Assembly (NCBI GenBank): GCA_016291495.1
Contig: JAEEXI010000002.1
Span: forward strand, 177,880 to 241,879
DNA: 64,000 nt
Direction: 5' to 3'
Source: Prevotella sp.
GTDB lineage: Bacteria > Bacteroidota > Bacteroidia > Bacteroidales > Bacteroidaceae
The notes under the pieces are model-generated. The model saw nothing but the letters and a program-made list of their open reading frames with translations, made no database searches and was not told where the DNA came from. Shown piece after piece: positions 1-8,878 of the stretch (its first letter is position 1; each line of letters begins with the position of its first letter). A program made the translations under genes and the position numbers.

Positions 1-560
1 TCTATCCGGACTCTGCCTATAACGAGTTGTCTGACTATACATATACCCGTCGGATGAGCCGTTTCGAGGACTATACACCCAGTGACGCCTATTGGGCAGG
101 CTATCGTGACGGCAGGTGGACATCCCCCTGGTATTACAGCAGCTATTACCCTTGGTATGATTCCTGGTATGATCCATGGTACTATGGCAGCTATTGGGGT
201 TGGTATTCGCCTTACTACTACTCTACATGGTATTCTCCCGTGCGTTATCACTATGGTTACTGGGGCGGATGGTACGGACCCCGCTACGTCTACTCTTCAC
301 ATGCCGGTGCACGATGGAGCCGTCCAGGTGTCTCTCATCACAGGTACACCACAACGACACACCATCGTAATGCAGGCAATGTGCGTAACTATGGTACGCG
401 TAACACCAGTCACCACAATACCTATACGCCGTCGCGTACTTATACGCCTTCTCACAATACCGGTTCTTACGGTGGAGGCAACCGTGGCGGAAGCTTTGGC
501 GGAGGCGGTGGCGGAGGCCGCTCTTCTGGCGGTGGCCACGCTTACGGTGGAAGGAGATAA
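1..560 (+). CDS. Tyr/Trp/Gly-rich hypothetical protein, 5' end cut by window
   Basis: The reading frame is open to the window edge (first full codon at base 3), so the true start lies upstream; an in-frame TTG at 27 is not needed. About 185 residues are visible. The first half is dense in Tyr and Trp with short WYY/SYY/PWY clusters; the middle is His/Thr/Arg-rich; the last 40 residues are Gly/Ser-rich (GGGGGGG, SSGGG) and end in GGRR. This looks like an extracytoplasmic low-complexity protein, but no signal or lipobox is visible because the N-terminus is missing. It precedes an outer-membrane barrel gene by 40 bp and is probably co-transcribed. I do not recognise a named family and give no function. 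Confidence 0.75.
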   Translation, partial: YPDSAYNELSDYTYTRRMSRFEDYTPSDAYWAGYRDGRWTSPWYYSSYYPWYDSWYDPWYYGSYWGWYSPYYYSTWYSPVRYHYGYWGGWYGPRYVYSSHAGARWSRPGVSHHRYTTTTHHRNAGNVRNYGTRNTSHHNTYTPSRTYTPSHNTGSYGGGNRGGSFGGGGGGGRSSGGGHAYGGRR

Positions 561-600
561 AACAGGATAGAAGAAACATGATGTGTTATTTTTGAAATAC

Positions 601-2175
601 ATGAAGACTATGAAGAAGATATATTTATTCGCAGCAGTGGCTATGACAGCCATGCAGCTTCAGGCCCAGCCTGCAGCAACGCAAGATACTTATGTTGGTG
701 CCGCATTGGCTACGGAAGACCTTAACGGTACGGCCCGTTATGTAGGAATGGGTGGCGCTATGGACGCACTGGGTGCTGACATCTCCACGATAGGCAGTAA
801 CCCTGCCGGTATCGGACTCTTCCGTCGTGGACAGGTTTCAGCCTCTCTGAGTGTTAATATGCAGGAGGACGGTATGTCGTTCAAGGACGGTAGCAAGACC
901 CACGTGTCGTTCGACCAGCTTGGTGTCGTATTTAGCACACGTTCCGGCAAGACCAGTAACCTGAACTTCGCTTTCAACTACCATAAGAACCGTAACTTCA
1001 ACCATGTCCTTTCTGCTGCCAATGCTCTGTATGGTTCTGCACAGAACCGTCAGACGGTATTAAAGGACATGAACGGAGTATTCTCCTCAAACCTGACCTT
1101 GTCACAACTCGACGACCTTTATTATGGAAATATGATATTAGACGCGGAGGACGTGATGCACGACTATGCTGGTGAGGCCTACGACTTCACCCGTGCCAAT
1201 ACGGGCTATATCGGAGAGTTCGACTTCAATATCTCCGGTAATATCAAGAACCGTCTGTACCTTGGTCTGACAGTTGGTGTACATAAAGTGAACTATAACA
1301 ACTATAGTGAGTACCACGAGTTGTTGAGCAGTATGGAGTATGATGATGTGCTGGTTGCAGACGACCATAAGATCACGGGTTACGGTTATAACGTCAAGGC
1401 CGGTCTGATCGTCCGTCCTATCGCAGAGTCGCCTTTCCGTGTCGGTCTCTCTGTCGCTACCCCGACATTCTATCGCCTGACTACGGAGAACTACACCACG
1501 ATGAGTGTGGACGGCGCAAGAGCGAACTACAGTGCCGCCAAGGAAGACTTCCGTTTCAATACGCCTTGGAAGTTCGGAGTCAGCCTGGGTCATACCATCG
1601 GTGACTATGCCGCCGTGGGTGCTGTCTATGAGTATGCCGACTATGGCTCCTGTGACATGCGTTTCATTGATGGCGGTCAATACGATTACTGGGGAGATGT
1701 CTATTATGAGAACAGCTCCAGCGACAGGGTGATGAAGCGTCATACAGAGAATACCTTGAAGGGTGTTTCTACCCTGAAACTCGGTGGTGAGTTCAAGCCC
1801 GACAAGAACATCTCTCTCCGCCTCGGCTACAACTACGTGTCACCGATGTACAAGGAGACGGGTGTGCGCGACCAGACCTTGGATTCTCCTGGTGTCTATT
1901 ATGCCTCCACCACCCATTACGTCAACTGGAAGGATACCCATCGCATCACTGCAGGTGTAGGCTTCTCGTTCGATAAGTTCCGTCTCGACCTCGCTTATCA
2001 GTACAGCACCCGTAAAGGCGACTTCTATCCCTTCATGGCTGACTATGATTTGACTTCTGCAGCAAGAGCCGACTATGATGTCTCATATACTGAGATGCCA
2101 GCCAACCACTGCAATCCCGTCAGCGTAAAGGATAACCGTCACCAGATTCAGTGCTCACTGGTCTATGCATTCTAA
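601..2175 (+). CDS. Outer-membrane beta-barrel protein, OmpP1/FadL-like
   Basis: The protein has about 525 residues. A signal peptide is clear (MKKIYLFAAVAMTAMQLQAQ, cleavage near AQA/QP). The open frame runs up to a GTG at 583, but ATG 601 (or ATG 610) places the signal peptide correctly. The mature N-terminus has the FadL-like stretch with MGGAMDALG, DISTIGSNPAGIGLF and RRGQ. The rest is alternating aromatic/polar strands (LYLGLTVGV, ISLRLGYNYVSP, ITAGVGFSFDKFRLDLAYQYS) and ends with an aromatic residue (LVYAF), as outer-membrane barrels do. In this phylum such proteins are often named hemin receptor or OmpP1 family. The substrate is unknown; hydrophobic-compound uptake is only an inference from the family. 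A terminator follows. Confidence 0.8.
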   Translation: MKTMKKIYLFAAVAMTAMQLQAQPAATQDTYVGAALATEDLNGTARYVGMGGAMDALGADISTIGSNPAGIGLFRRGQVSASLSVNMQEDGMSFKDGSKTHVSFDQLGVVFSTRSGKTSNLNFAFNYHKNRNFNHVLSAANALYGSAQNRQTVLKDMNGVFSSNLTLSQLDDLYYGNMILDAEDVMHDYAGEAYDFTRANTGYIGEFDFNISGNIKNRLYLGLTVGVHKVNYNNYSEYHELLSSMEYDDVLVADDHKITGYGYNVKAGLIVRPIAESPFRVGLSVATPTFYRLTTENYTTMSVDGARANYSAAKEDFRFNTPWKFGVSLGHTIGDYAAVGAVYEYADYGSCDMRFIDGGQYDYWGDVYYENSSSDRVMKRHTENTLKGVSTLKLGGEFKPDKNISLRLGYNYVSPMYKETGVRDQTLDSPGVYYASTTHYVNWKDTHRITAGVGFSFDKFRLDLAYQYSTRKGDFYPFMADYDLTSAARADYDVSYTEMPANHCNPVSVKDNRHQIQCSLVYAF

Positions 2176-2201
2176 GTAAATCTGCATATAAAATGAGAAG
2201 G

Positions 2202-2238
2202 AATCCTGCCAGGGTAATACACTTGGCAGGATTTTATT
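2202..2238 (+). terminator. Rho-independent terminator of the barrel gene
   Basis: A perfect 10-bp inverted repeat, AATCCTGCCA (2202-2211) with TGGCAGGATT (2224-2233), has a 12-nt loop and is followed by TTATTT. It lies 27 bp after the barrel stop codon. Confidence 0.8.
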
Positions 2239-2266
2239 TGTGAAATGCAAGGTTTTTCTGATTTAT

Positions 2267-2297
2267 TTTGTGATTTGAAAAAAAATGCCTATCTTCG
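2267..2297 (+). promoter_or_regulatory. Promoter for the cytidylate kinase-like gene
   Basis: TTTG (2267-2270), a 19-bp gap, then TATCTTCG (2290-2297). This matches the Bacteroidetes sigma consensus TTTG / TAnnTTTG with one mismatch in the -7 box. The start codon lies 57 bp downstream. Confidence 0.6.
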
Positions 2298-2354
2298 CAG
2301 TCGGATAATGTAATAAGCATTAAAGAACAAATCACAATAAAAACCAATAAGGCT

Positions 2355-2996
2355 ATGAATACAAAGGAGAAATTCGTTATCACGATTAATCGTGAGCTTG
2401 GCAGTGGCGGTCGTACCGTCGGTCGGAAGTTGGCAGAGAAGTTAGGCGTGCCGTTCTATGACAAGGCGCCCAACAAAGTCTTTGAGCAGAAGTTTCACGT
2501 TAGCGTGGATGATATCGAGAAACTAAAGGGCCGCAGTCATACGTGGTGGGCCGACTTCAAACGCGTTGTAGGGATTGGTGAAGCACTGAACGATACCAAA
2601 TATTTTGTGACAAATGTAGGCGAGGAACCAGAGCTGCTTGCTACCGAAGAGATATTCAAGGTGGAGACAGATGTTCTGAAGGGTCTTGCTGCGGAAGGGT
2701 CATGTGTCATAGCTGGCCGTAGCGGTTTCCATGTGTTCCGTAACCATCCCAACCATCTGAATGTTCTTATCCAGGCTTCCATACCATTCCGTGTGGCGCG
2801 TGTCGTCAGGGAACAGGAGTTGGCTCCGGATGAGGCACTCCAGACAATTGAGACAGTGGATAAGATGCGTGAGAACTATGTTAAGAAATACACTGCCTCT
2901 TCCCGCTATGACGCTCACAACTACAACCTTGTCATCGCTGCTGACGGTAAGACAGAAGATGAGATTGTAAACATCATCCTGAAGTATATCGGCTAA
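2355..2996 (+). CDS. Cytidylate kinase-like family protein
   Basis: The protein has 213 residues. It opens with the phosphate-binding segment TINRELGSGGRTVGRKLAEKLG (residues about 9-30), the signature of the AAA_26 / cytidylate kinase-like family, in which GSGG replaces the classical P-loop. It continues with a FYDK strand, a CVIAGRSG segment (about residues 116-123) and an arginine-rich lid region (RVARVVREQE). Family members probably phosphorylate a nucleotide or small molecule, but the substrate is not established; canonical CMP kinase is normally a separate gene. It has its own promoter and is followed after 16 bp by a nitroreductase, so the two may be co-transcribed. Confidence 0.8.
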   Translation: MNTKEKFVITINRELGSGGRTVGRKLAEKLGVPFYDKAPNKVFEQKFHVSVDDIEKLKGRSHTWWADFKRVVGIGEALNDTKYFVTNVGEEPELLATEEIFKVETDVLKGLAAEGSCVIAGRSGFHVFRNHPNHLNVLIQASIPFRVARVVREQELAPDEALQTIETVDKMRENYVKKYTASSRYDAHNYNLVIAADGKTEDEIVNIILKYIG

Positions 2997-3012
2997 CGGG
3001 ATCGTAAAGACT

Positions 3013-3537
3013 ATGGATTTCAAGGAATTAGCGCAGATGCGCCGTTCTCACCGTAAGTTTACGGAGGAGGAGATAGACGGTGAAGACGTGAAGCTGATAC
3101 TCCGTGCAGGACTGATGTCACCTACTTCGAAGGGACAGCGTGCTTGGCAGTTCGTTGTCGTTGACGACAAGATGGACCTGGAGAAACTGTCGGATGCGAA
3201 GGATATGGGTGGTCAGTTCCTGAAGGGAGCTCCCCTTGCCATTGTCGTTCTGGGCGACCCCATGCAGAACGACTGTTGGGTGGAGGACGGTTCCATTGCT
3301 GCCATTTCGATGCAGTATCAGGCAGAAGAGCTGGGATTGGGCTCTTGCTGGATTCAGATGCGTGGACGCGGATTGAGTGACGGTACGAGTGCCGACACGG
3401 TGATTCAGGGTGTTCTCGGCATTCCAGAGAACCTGTCGTGCCTCTGCATCCTCGCCATCGGTCATAAGGCTGACGAACGTAAGCCCCAGAACGAGGATAA
3501 GCTGAAGTGGGAGAACGTGCATTTGAATAAGTTTTAA
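3013..3537 (+). CDS. Nitroreductase family protein
   Basis: The protein has 174 residues, the usual length of a short FMN-dependent nitroreductase. The N-terminus MDFKELAQMRRSHRKFTEEEI carries the RRSxRxF flavin-phosphate motif. It is followed by MSPTSKGQRAWQFVVV (the PTxxNxQPWxF-type motif, with Lys-Gly replacing Asn), then IAAISMQYQAEELGLGSCWI (the AAxNMxLAAxxLGLGxCW helix) and a C-terminal LAIGHKADERKP. It probably reduces quinones or nitro compounds with NAD(P)H in the cytoplasm; the substrate is unknown. It is 16 bp after the kinase-like gene and 37 bp before the DUF2520 gene, on the same strand. Confidence 0.88.
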   Translation: MDFKELAQMRRSHRKFTEEEIDGEDVKLILRAGLMSPTSKGQRAWQFVVVDDKMDLEKLSDAKDMGGQFLKGAPLAIVVLGDPMQNDCWVEDGSIAAISMQYQAEELGLGSCWIQMRGRGLSDGTSADTVIQGVLGIPENLSCLCILAIGHKADERKPQNEDKLKWENVHLNKF

Positions 3538-3574
3538 GGGGTTAAGGAACTGGAGTAAAGAGGGGTAAAACCGA

Positions 3575-4297
3575 ATGCGGATAGTATTGATAGGCAAGGG
3601 TCGTCTTGCCACGAATCTGGAGCCGGCATTAGCGGCGGCAGGTCATGAGGTGGTGATGGTGAACAGCCGGACACTTGAGGGACTGCCGATGGAGGCTGAC
3701 GCCTTTATCATTGCCGTGAAAGACTCCGTATTGACGGAGGTGATAGTTGCTGTGACGAAGGGTAGGGAGTCGCAGGTGTTCATGCATACGGCAGGTTCGA
3801 TGCCTATGGAACTGTTTCAAGGCAAGGCAGCTCACTATGGCGTGTTCTATCCTATGCAGTCGTTCTCCAAGGAGCGTCAGGTTGACTTCTCGGAAATTCC
3901 CACTTTTATTGAAGCTAGTGACGAAAAGGCGATGACGGTTATCCGTCGGTTGGCAGAGAGTGTCACGGGCCGTGTCTATGAACTGTCGAGTGCCGATCGT
4001 CAGTATCTGCATCTGGCTGCCGTTTTCGCCTGTAACTTTGCCAACCACTGCTATGCGATGGCAGCGGATGTGCTGGAACGGCACGGCATGAACTTCGATG
4101 TGATGCTGCCGTTGATTGACGAGACAGCCCGGAAGGTACATCAGTTGCATCCGCTCGAGGCGCAGACGGGTCCGGCAGTCAGGTATGACGAAAATGTCAT
4201 CCGTCATCAGATGCAGTTGCTGGAAGACTCTCCTGTTATGAAAGATCTTTACGAACGGATGTCGCTTCATATCCATCAAAAAGCCAAGAGTGAATGA
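3575..4297 (+). CDS. Rossmann-like and DUF2520 domain protein
   Basis: The protein has 240 residues. The N-terminus [23 protein letters not shown] is a Rossmann nucleotide-binding beta-alpha-beta with a GxGxxAxxL fingerprint, as in NADP-dependent oxidoreductases. [10 protein letters not shown] marks the end of the dinucleotide domain. The C-terminal half has the DUF2520 signature with [16 protein letters not shown] (about residues 145-160), a helical dimerisation domain related to ketopantoate/pyrroline-5-carboxylate reductases. The reaction is unknown. The stop codon overlaps the start of the HAD gene (ATGA), so the two are translationally coupled; a KdsC-like plus Maf neighbourhood gives no substrate clue. 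Confidence 0.85.
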   Translation: MRIVLIGKGRLATNLEPALAAAGHEVVMVNSRTLEGLPMEADAFIIAVKDSVLTEVIVAVTKGRESQVFMHTAGSMPMELFQGKAAHYGVFYPMQSFSKERQVDFSEIPTFIEASDEKAMTVIRRLAESVTGRVYELSSADRQYLHLAAVFACNFANHCYAMAADVLERHGMNFDVMLPLIDETARKVHQLHPLEAQTGPAVRYDENVIRHQMQLLEDSPVMKDLYERMSLHIHQKAKSE

Positions 4298-4812
4298 TAA
4301 ACTATGATTTGCAGAAGATACGTGCCATCGTCTTCGATTTGGACGGTGTGCTGAGTGCGGAAACCATTTCGCTGGCAGAGGACGGGACGCCTTTGCGTAC
4401 CGTGAATATCAAGGACGGCTATGCCATCCAGCTTGCGGTGAAGATGGGGCTGCATATCGCCATTATCAGTGGTTGTAAGATAGAGGCTGTCCGTCACCGC
4501 TATGAGGGCTTGGGTATGAAGGATATCTATTTGGGTGCCGCTGTGAAAATCAAGACCTATGAGGAGTTTCTCGCCAAGCACCAGCTTAAGGACGAGGAGG
4601 TGATGTTTATGGGTGACGATATTCCTGACTTGGAAATCATGCGCAGGGTGGGTTGCCCGGTATGTCCCAAGGATGCGTGCAGTGAGGTGAAGGCTGCGAG
4701 TCTCTATGTGAGTGACTTCAAGGGAGGCTATGGCTGTGGCAGGGATGTCATCGAACAGACACTGAAGGCACAGGACAAATGGCTAAAGGATGAAAGGGCT
4801 TTCGGATGGTAG
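4294..4812 (+). CDS. KdsC-like HAD-superfamily phosphatase
   Basis: The protein has 172 residues, the size of capless HAD C0 phosphatases such as KdsC (3-deoxy-D-manno-octulosonate 8-phosphate phosphatase). Motif I is VFDLDGVL with the nucleophile Asp15 and Asp17; motif II is IISG with Ser; a conserved Lys follows (KIKTYEEFL); motif IV is [12 protein letters not shown]. The loop [25 protein letters not shown] region closely resembles KdsC. It would dephosphorylate Kdo-8-phosphate for lipid A core synthesis, though kdsA/kdsB are not in this window, so the substrate is inferred from family only. It overlaps the preceding gene by 4 bp and the Maf gene by 7 bp. Confidence 0.8.
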   Translation: MINYDLQKIRAIVFDLDGVLSAETISLAEDGTPLRTVNIKDGYAIQLAVKMGLHIAIISGCKIEAVRHRYEGLGMKDIYLGAAVKIKTYEEFLAKHQLKDEEVMFMGDDIPDLEIMRRVGCPVCPKDACSEVKAASLYVSDFKGGYGCGRDVIEQTLKAQDKWLKDERAFGW

Positions 4813-5405
4813 GTCATTACAAGGTTGTCTTAGCTAGTAATTCACCACGTCGGAAAGAGTTGCTTGGCGGATTGGATATCCCATTTGAAGTCAGAGTGTT
4901 AGACGGTATTGATGAAAGCTATCCTGCAGGATTGCCCACCAAGGAGATAGCTGGTTATATCTCGAAGAAGAAGGCGGATGCCTATCAGATGACGATGGCT
5001 GCTGACGAGTTGGTTATCACGGCAGATACCATCGTTGTTTTAGCAGAAGAGGTGATGGGCAAACCCAAAGATGTGGAAGAGGCGCGACGGATGCTCCATG
5101 CACTTAGTGGCAGGACGCACCAGGTGATTACCGGAGTCTGTCTGACTACGACGGAAAGGCAGGTGTGTTTCTCCGTGGAGACGGATGTTACCTTCAAGAC
5201 CTTGACAGATGAGGAAATCGATTACTATATCAGTCATTATCGTCCTTTTGACAAGGCTGGAGCCTATGGCATTCAGGAATGGATCGGCCACGTGGGTGTG
5301 ACAGGTATGAATGGCAGCTACTTCAACGTGATGGGACTTCCCGTACAGCGGATCTATGAGGCACTGAAAGGTTTTATTTCCTGCGACGGAATTCCGAACA
5401 GGTAA
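4806..5405 (+). CDS. maf: Maf family nucleotide pyrophosphatase
   Basis: The protein has 199 residues, the normal Maf length. It carries the diagnostic [10 protein letters not shown] at residues 11-20, the KADAYQ helix (KKKADAY), the second motif ITADTIVVL with catalytic Asp, [27 protein letters not shown], and the C-terminal AYGIQEWIG. Maf proteins hydrolyse dTTP/UTP or modified nucleotides to the monophosphate and keep such bases out of nucleic acids. It is the last gene of the run starting at 3575. Its final 32 bp overlap the 3' end of the convergent TrmH-family gene. Confidence 0.92.
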   Translation: MVGHYKVVLASNSPRRKELLGGLDIPFEVRVLDGIDESYPAGLPTKEIAGYISKKKADAYQMTMAADELVITADTIVVLAEEVMGKPKDVEEARRMLHALSGRTHQVITGVCLTTTERQVCFSVETDVTFKTLTDEEIDYYISHYRPFDKAGAYGIQEWIGHVGVTGMNGSYFNVMGLPVQRIYEALKGFISCDGIPNR

Positions 5406-6099
5406 TGGCTGTGGCAATGGCGACGTTGAGGCTCTCAGCCCGTAAGCCGTCAGTGTGGAAGTCTGGAATAAGCAGCTTCTTGGTAATTTTTTCACGTATC
5501 GGAGCGGAGATGCCGTTTCCTTCATTCCCCATGACGATAATCCCCTCATGGGTCAGTTCCTGCTCGTAGATGTTCTCTCCGTCGAGTAATGTGCCATAGA
5601 TAGGATAGGAGGGAGGTAATGTTTTGAAAAGTTCTAACAAATCAGTATAGATGATTTGTAGGTGTGCAAGGCTTCCCATGGTTGCTTGTACCACTTTCGG
5701 ATTGTAGGCATCAGCGGTATCCAAGGAACAGTAAATGGTGGAAATGCCAAACCAGTCGGCAATGCGGATGATGGTGCCAAGATTGCCGGGGTCCTGTACA
5801 CCGTCAAGGGCGAGGGCGAGGTCGTTGGCTATGGGCTTTGGACTATGAACGGTCGGTATCTCGAAGACGGCAAGTACTTCCTGGGGGTGTTGCAGGAAAC
5901 TGATCTTACGCAGTTCCTCTTCCGTGATGAGTTCCGCATCGGGACGTGCGGTGGTAGAGAACAGCAGCCGTGCGTGATAGCCAGCCTGTTGGAGGTCGCC
6001 TACCACTTTAGGTCCCTCTGCCACAAAGAGTCCCTCCCGTTTGCGGTTCTTTTTCAGTTCCAGAGAACGGATGAACTTGATTTGGTTTTTACTGATCAT
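5374..6099 (-). CDS. TrmH/SpoU-family RNA methyltransferase
   Basis: The protein has 241 residues when started at ATG 6099 (MISKNQIKFIRSLELKKNR); the open frame extends further, but a promoter -7 box lies just upstream of this ATG. The N-terminal substrate-binding domain has KKNRKREGLFVAEGPKVV. The C-terminal SPOUT knot carries all three family motifs: DPGNLGTIIRIADWFG (motif 1), IVMGNEGNGIS (motif 2) and [14 protein letters not shown] (motif 3). It should 2'-O-methylate a ribose in rRNA or tRNA with S-adenosylmethionine; the target nucleotide is unknown. It is transcribed divergently from tamL and converges on maf. Confidence 0.9.
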   Translation of the reverse strand: MISKNQIKFIRSLELKKNRKREGLFVAEGPKVVGDLQQAGYHARLLFSTTARPDAELITEEELRKISFLQHPQEVLAVFEIPTVHSPKPIANDLALALDGVQDPGNLGTIIRIADWFGISTIYCSLDTADAYNPKVVQATMGSLAHLQIIYTDLLELFKTLPPSYPIYGTLLDGENIYEQELTHEGIIVMGNEGNGISAPIREKITKKLLIPDFHTDGLRAESLNVAIATAITCSEFRRRK

Positions 6100-6115
6100 G
6101 ACATGAAATTTAGTG

Positions 6116-6123
6116 CAAAGATA
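6116..6123 (-). promoter_or_regulatory. -7 box for the TrmH-family gene
   Basis: TATCTTTG on the minus strand is an exact TAnnTTTG match, 17 bp upstream of ATG 6099. I see no good TTTG at the expected distance. Confidence 0.6.
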
Positions 6124-6142
6124 AGAATAAATATCGATATCG

Positions 6143-6173
6143 ATTGTCAATTCTCAATTATTTTGTACCTTTG
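6143..6173 (+). promoter_or_regulatory. Promoter for tamL
   Basis: ATTG (6143-6146), a 19-bp gap, and an exact -7 box TACCTTTG (6166-6173). It lies 10 bp before ATG 6183, which rules out the longer in-frame start at 6144 and implies a very short leader. It is back to back with the minus-strand box at 6116. Confidence 0.7.
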
Positions 6174-6182
6174 CAAAACAAA

Positions 6183-8393
6183 ATGCGACTAAGACATTCC
6201 TTATATATATTGACGGTACTGGTGCTTTGTGCCTGTTCAGAGACGAAATACGTCCCTGAGGGAGAGTATTTGTTGAACAAAGTATCCGTCAAGAGCGCAC
6301 CTAAGACGAAAGATGTTGACCCTTCCGTCATGAAAGCTTATGCCCGACAGCATGGTAATTCCCGTTGGTTTTCTGCCATGAAGGTGCCCCTTGCCACCTA
6401 TTCGCTGTCGGGAAGAGACTCTTCGAAATGGATTAACAGGGTGCTGAAGTCTATCGGCGAGGCTCCTGTCATCTACGACTCTGCAAGTACGCGCAAGTCG
6501 ATGGAAGACATGCAGATGCAGTTGGTGAACATGGGTTTCCTGAGGGCAAGCGTTGATGCCATGACAAGGGCGAAGGACAAGAAGGTGGATGTCACTTACC
6601 TGTTGCATCCGGGACCTTCCTATTCCATCCGGCAGGTGGACTATGTGGTTCATGATTCGCTGATTGCGGAACTCTTGCAGCTGGACAAGGAGGAGAATAG
6701 GGGACTGAAAAAGGGAATGCGCTTCAGTGTGGAGAATCTGGATAATGAACGTAAAAAGATTACGCGCAAGCTCAATAACCTGGGTTATTATCGGTTCAAT
6801 AAGGAGTATATCACCTATCAGGCTGATTCTGTGGCTGGTACCCGTGAGATTGACTTGGTGTTGGTGCTCCGTCAGCCAACTGACAAGAATGGCAACAAAC
6901 TGCCGCATCAGCGGTATATGGTAAGGGATGTCCATTATTCAAGCGGTGATCCGGAAGACTCTACGATTCACCTTCGTCAGGGTGTCCTTCGTCGTAATAC
7001 CTTTGTCAAGGAGAACGATTATTATTCCGCAGAGGACCTGCAGAATACCTATAACCATTTCGGCAGACTGGGTGCTGTGCGGTATACCAATATCTCTTGG
7101 GAAGAACAGCCAGACTCAAATCTGTTGGACTGTCAGATACAGGTCAGTACCAACAAGCCTTCGACCATTTCTATCCAGCCAGAAGGGACAAATACGGCGG
7201 GTGACTTTGGTTTTGCCGCCTCGTTGACTTATCAGAACAGAAACTTATTCAAGGGTTCTGAGAATCTGTCGATTGAGTTGCGTGGGGCCTATGAAGCCAT
7301 CAAAGGACTGGAGGGGTATTCGAATCATAATTTTCTGGAATACAGTCTGGGAACGAAGCTGACCTTCCCCCGATTCATTGCCCCGTTCCTGCCTTCCGGT
7401 TTCCAGCGTCGTGTCAATGCTACCAGTGAGGTTTCCTTGCTATATGATTTGCAGAACCGTCCGGAGTTCCACCGAAGGGTCTTTACAGTGGGTTGGCGCT
7501 ATAAATGGAATAATCCTAACCATCATGATACCTATCGTCTGGACTTGCTGGACTTGAACTATGTCTCCATGCCTTGGATCAGTGAGACGTTCAGGAGGGA
7601 ATATCTGGACGATACCAGTAGCCGTAATGCCATCCTGCGCTATAATTATGAGAACCTGTTTATCATGAGGCTGGGCGTAGGCTATACTTATAATAACGGT
7701 ATTATTGCCATTAAAGCTAATGCGGAGACGGCAGGTAACCTGTTGGGACTGGCAGCGAAGACTTTCGGTTTCCACAAGAATCAGGAAGGACAATATACTT
7801 TCCTGGATATTGCCTATGCTCAATATGTGAGGGCGGATATCGAACTGACGCGTAACATTAAGTTCGACTATAATAATCAATTGGTGTTCCATGCCGGTTT
7901 AGGCATTGCCTATCCCTATGGTAACAGTACCATTCTTCCTTTTGAGAAGCGTTATTTCTCTGGTGGTGCCAATAGTGTGAGAGGATGGAGCGTCAGAACG
8001 TTGGGACCGGGAAAGTACATCAGTAAGGACGGACGTATTGATTTCATCAACCAAACGGGTGACATGAGACTCGACCTCAATATGGAATATCGTGCCCATC
8101 TGTTCTGGAAACTCGGACTTGCCTTGTTTGTGGATGCTGGTAATATATGGACATTACGCAGTTATGATGAGCAGCCGGGTGGGCAGTTCAGCTTCTCTGA
8201 ATTCTGGAAACAGTTGGCTTTCAGTTATGGTTTGGGTTTCCGCTTTAACTTTGATTACTTCATCCTACGTTTCGATATGGGTATGAAAGCCGTCAATCCT
8301 GCCTATCAGGAAGGTGACGAGCATTACCCCATCATTCATCCGAAACTTAGTCGCGACTTTGCTTTCCACTTTGCAGTTGGCCTTCCATTCTGA
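6183..8393 (+). CDS. tamL: TamL, BamA/TamA-family outer-membrane lipoprotein
   Basis: The protein has 736 residues from ATG 6183. The lipobox LCAC gives lipidated Cys18, which distinguishes the Bacteroidetes lipoprotein TamL from signal-peptide-only TamA. POTRA-like segments follow (about residues 30-330), then an Omp85 barrel with the late motif RYFSGGANSVRGWSVRTLGPG and a C-terminal strand ending FAVGLPF with a terminal Phe. In the known system TamL works with the inner-membrane-anchored TamB to insert outer-membrane proteins or move lipids; tamB is not next to it here. The 3' end overlaps the convergent lipoprotein gene by 47 bp. Confidence 0.9.
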   Translation: MRLRHSLYILTVLVLCACSETKYVPEGEYLLNKVSVKSAPKTKDVDPSVMKAYARQHGNSRWFSAMKVPLATYSLSGRDSSKWINRVLKSIGEAPVIYDSASTRKSMEDMQMQLVNMGFLRASVDAMTRAKDKKVDVTYLLHPGPSYSIRQVDYVVHDSLIAELLQLDKEENRGLKKGMRFSVENLDNERKKITRKLNNLGYYRFNKEYITYQADSVAGTREIDLVLVLRQPTDKNGNKLPHQRYMVRDVHYSSGDPEDSTIHLRQGVLRRNTFVKENDYYSAEDLQNTYNHFGRLGAVRYTNISWEEQPDSNLLDCQIQVSTNKPSTISIQPEGTNTAGDFGFAASLTYQNRNLFKGSENLSIELRGAYEAIKGLEGYSNHNFLEYSLGTKLTFPRFIAPFLPSGFQRRVNATSEVSLLYDLQNRPEFHRRVFTVGWRYKWNNPNHHDTYRLDLLDLNYVSMPWISETFRREYLDDTSSRNAILRYNYENLFIMRLGVGYTYNNGIIAIKANAETAGNLLGLAAKTFGFHKNQEGQYTFLDIAYAQYVRADIELTRNIKFDYNNQLVFHAGLGIAYPYGNSTILPFEKRYFSGGANSVRGWSVRTLGPGKYISKDGRIDFINQTGDMRLDLNMEYRAHLFWKLGLALFVDAGNIWTLRSYDEQPGGQFSFSEFWKQLAFSYGLGFRFNFDYFILRFDMGMKAVNPAYQEGDEHYPIIHPKLSRDFAFHFAVGLPF

Positions 8394-8796
8394 CGAGCCA
8401 TTTGCCGTCACGCCGTACCAGTGGTATTTGGAATTCTGCCTGGTTGACCACTTTATTCTCCTGTCCTACAAATCCTAACTGGACGAAGTCGGAAACCCGA
8501 ATCCGTGAGATACAGGTAGTATCTGCCGAAATCTGGCGGTCGATAATCTCTACCTTCACCACGTTATTCTGTCCTTTGATAAAGTCAATGTCCTTTTCCG
8601 TGATGTTCGTAGCTGCAAAGTGTATCCATTTCTCACTCTCTGGAGTCATATAGTCTAAGGCATCTTCATAATTGAAGGTGAAATACGCCTCAGCCCAGGC
8701 GTTGAGAGACTTGTCAACGGCCTCAGGACTCTTGTCATCATGAAGTTGACAACTGGCCATTAAAGGCAGCAGGATGGAAAGTAAGTAATATTTCAT
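8347..8796 (-). CDS. Small hypothetical lipoprotein
   Basis: The protein has 149 residues from ATG 8796. The signal MKYYLLSILLPLMASC has a lipobox with Cys16, so it is predicted to be lipidated. The mature part has a compact alpha/beta pattern: a helix with AWAEAYFTFNYEDALDYMTPESEKW, then strands with VVKVEIIDRQI, CISRIRVSDFV and AEFQIPLVRRDGKWLVRME. That layout resembles NTF2-like/DUF4878 lipoproteins, but this is a structural guess. A TTG-started extension to 8865 is less likely because a promoter box lies inside it. It overlaps the tamL 3' end on the opposite strand by 47 bp. Confidence 0.75.
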   Translation of the reverse strand: MKYYLLSILLPLMASCQLHDDKSPEAVDKSLNAWAEAYFTFNYEDALDYMTPESEKWIHFAATNITEKDIDFIKGQNNVVKVEIIDRQISADTTCISRIRVSDFVQLGFVGQENKVVNQAEFQIPLVRRDGKWLVRMEGQLQSGKQSRD

Positions 8797-8822
8797 AAGT
8801 TTAAATTTTTCTAAATACACTG

Positions 8823-8830
8823 CAAAGATA
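8823..8830 (-). promoter_or_regulatory. -7 box for the small lipoprotein gene
   Basis: TATCTTTG, an exact TAnnTTTG match on the minus strand, 26 bp upstream of ATG 8796. No clear -33 element is seen. Confidence 0.55.
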
Positions 8831-8852
8831 AGGAAAACTCCTAACTTTTTAT

Positions 8853-8860
8853 TACTTTTG
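8853..8860 (+). promoter_or_regulatory. -7 box for the WalJ-like gene
   Basis: TACTTTTG, an exact TAnnTTTG match, 18 bp before ATG 8879. Only 22 bp separate it from the divergent minus-strand box, so the two promoters must share DNA. Confidence 0.55.
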
Positions 8861-8878
8861 CACAAAATATTAACTAAA

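Noticed and set aside
1138..1743. 201-residue frame antisense to the outer-membrane barrel gene
   Set aside because: No start signal or family resemblance; overlaps a gene with signal peptide and barrel strands.
6144..6182. Upstream start of tamL at 6144
   Set aside because: It lies within the -33/-7 promoter elements, and only ATG 6183 places the lipobox correctly.
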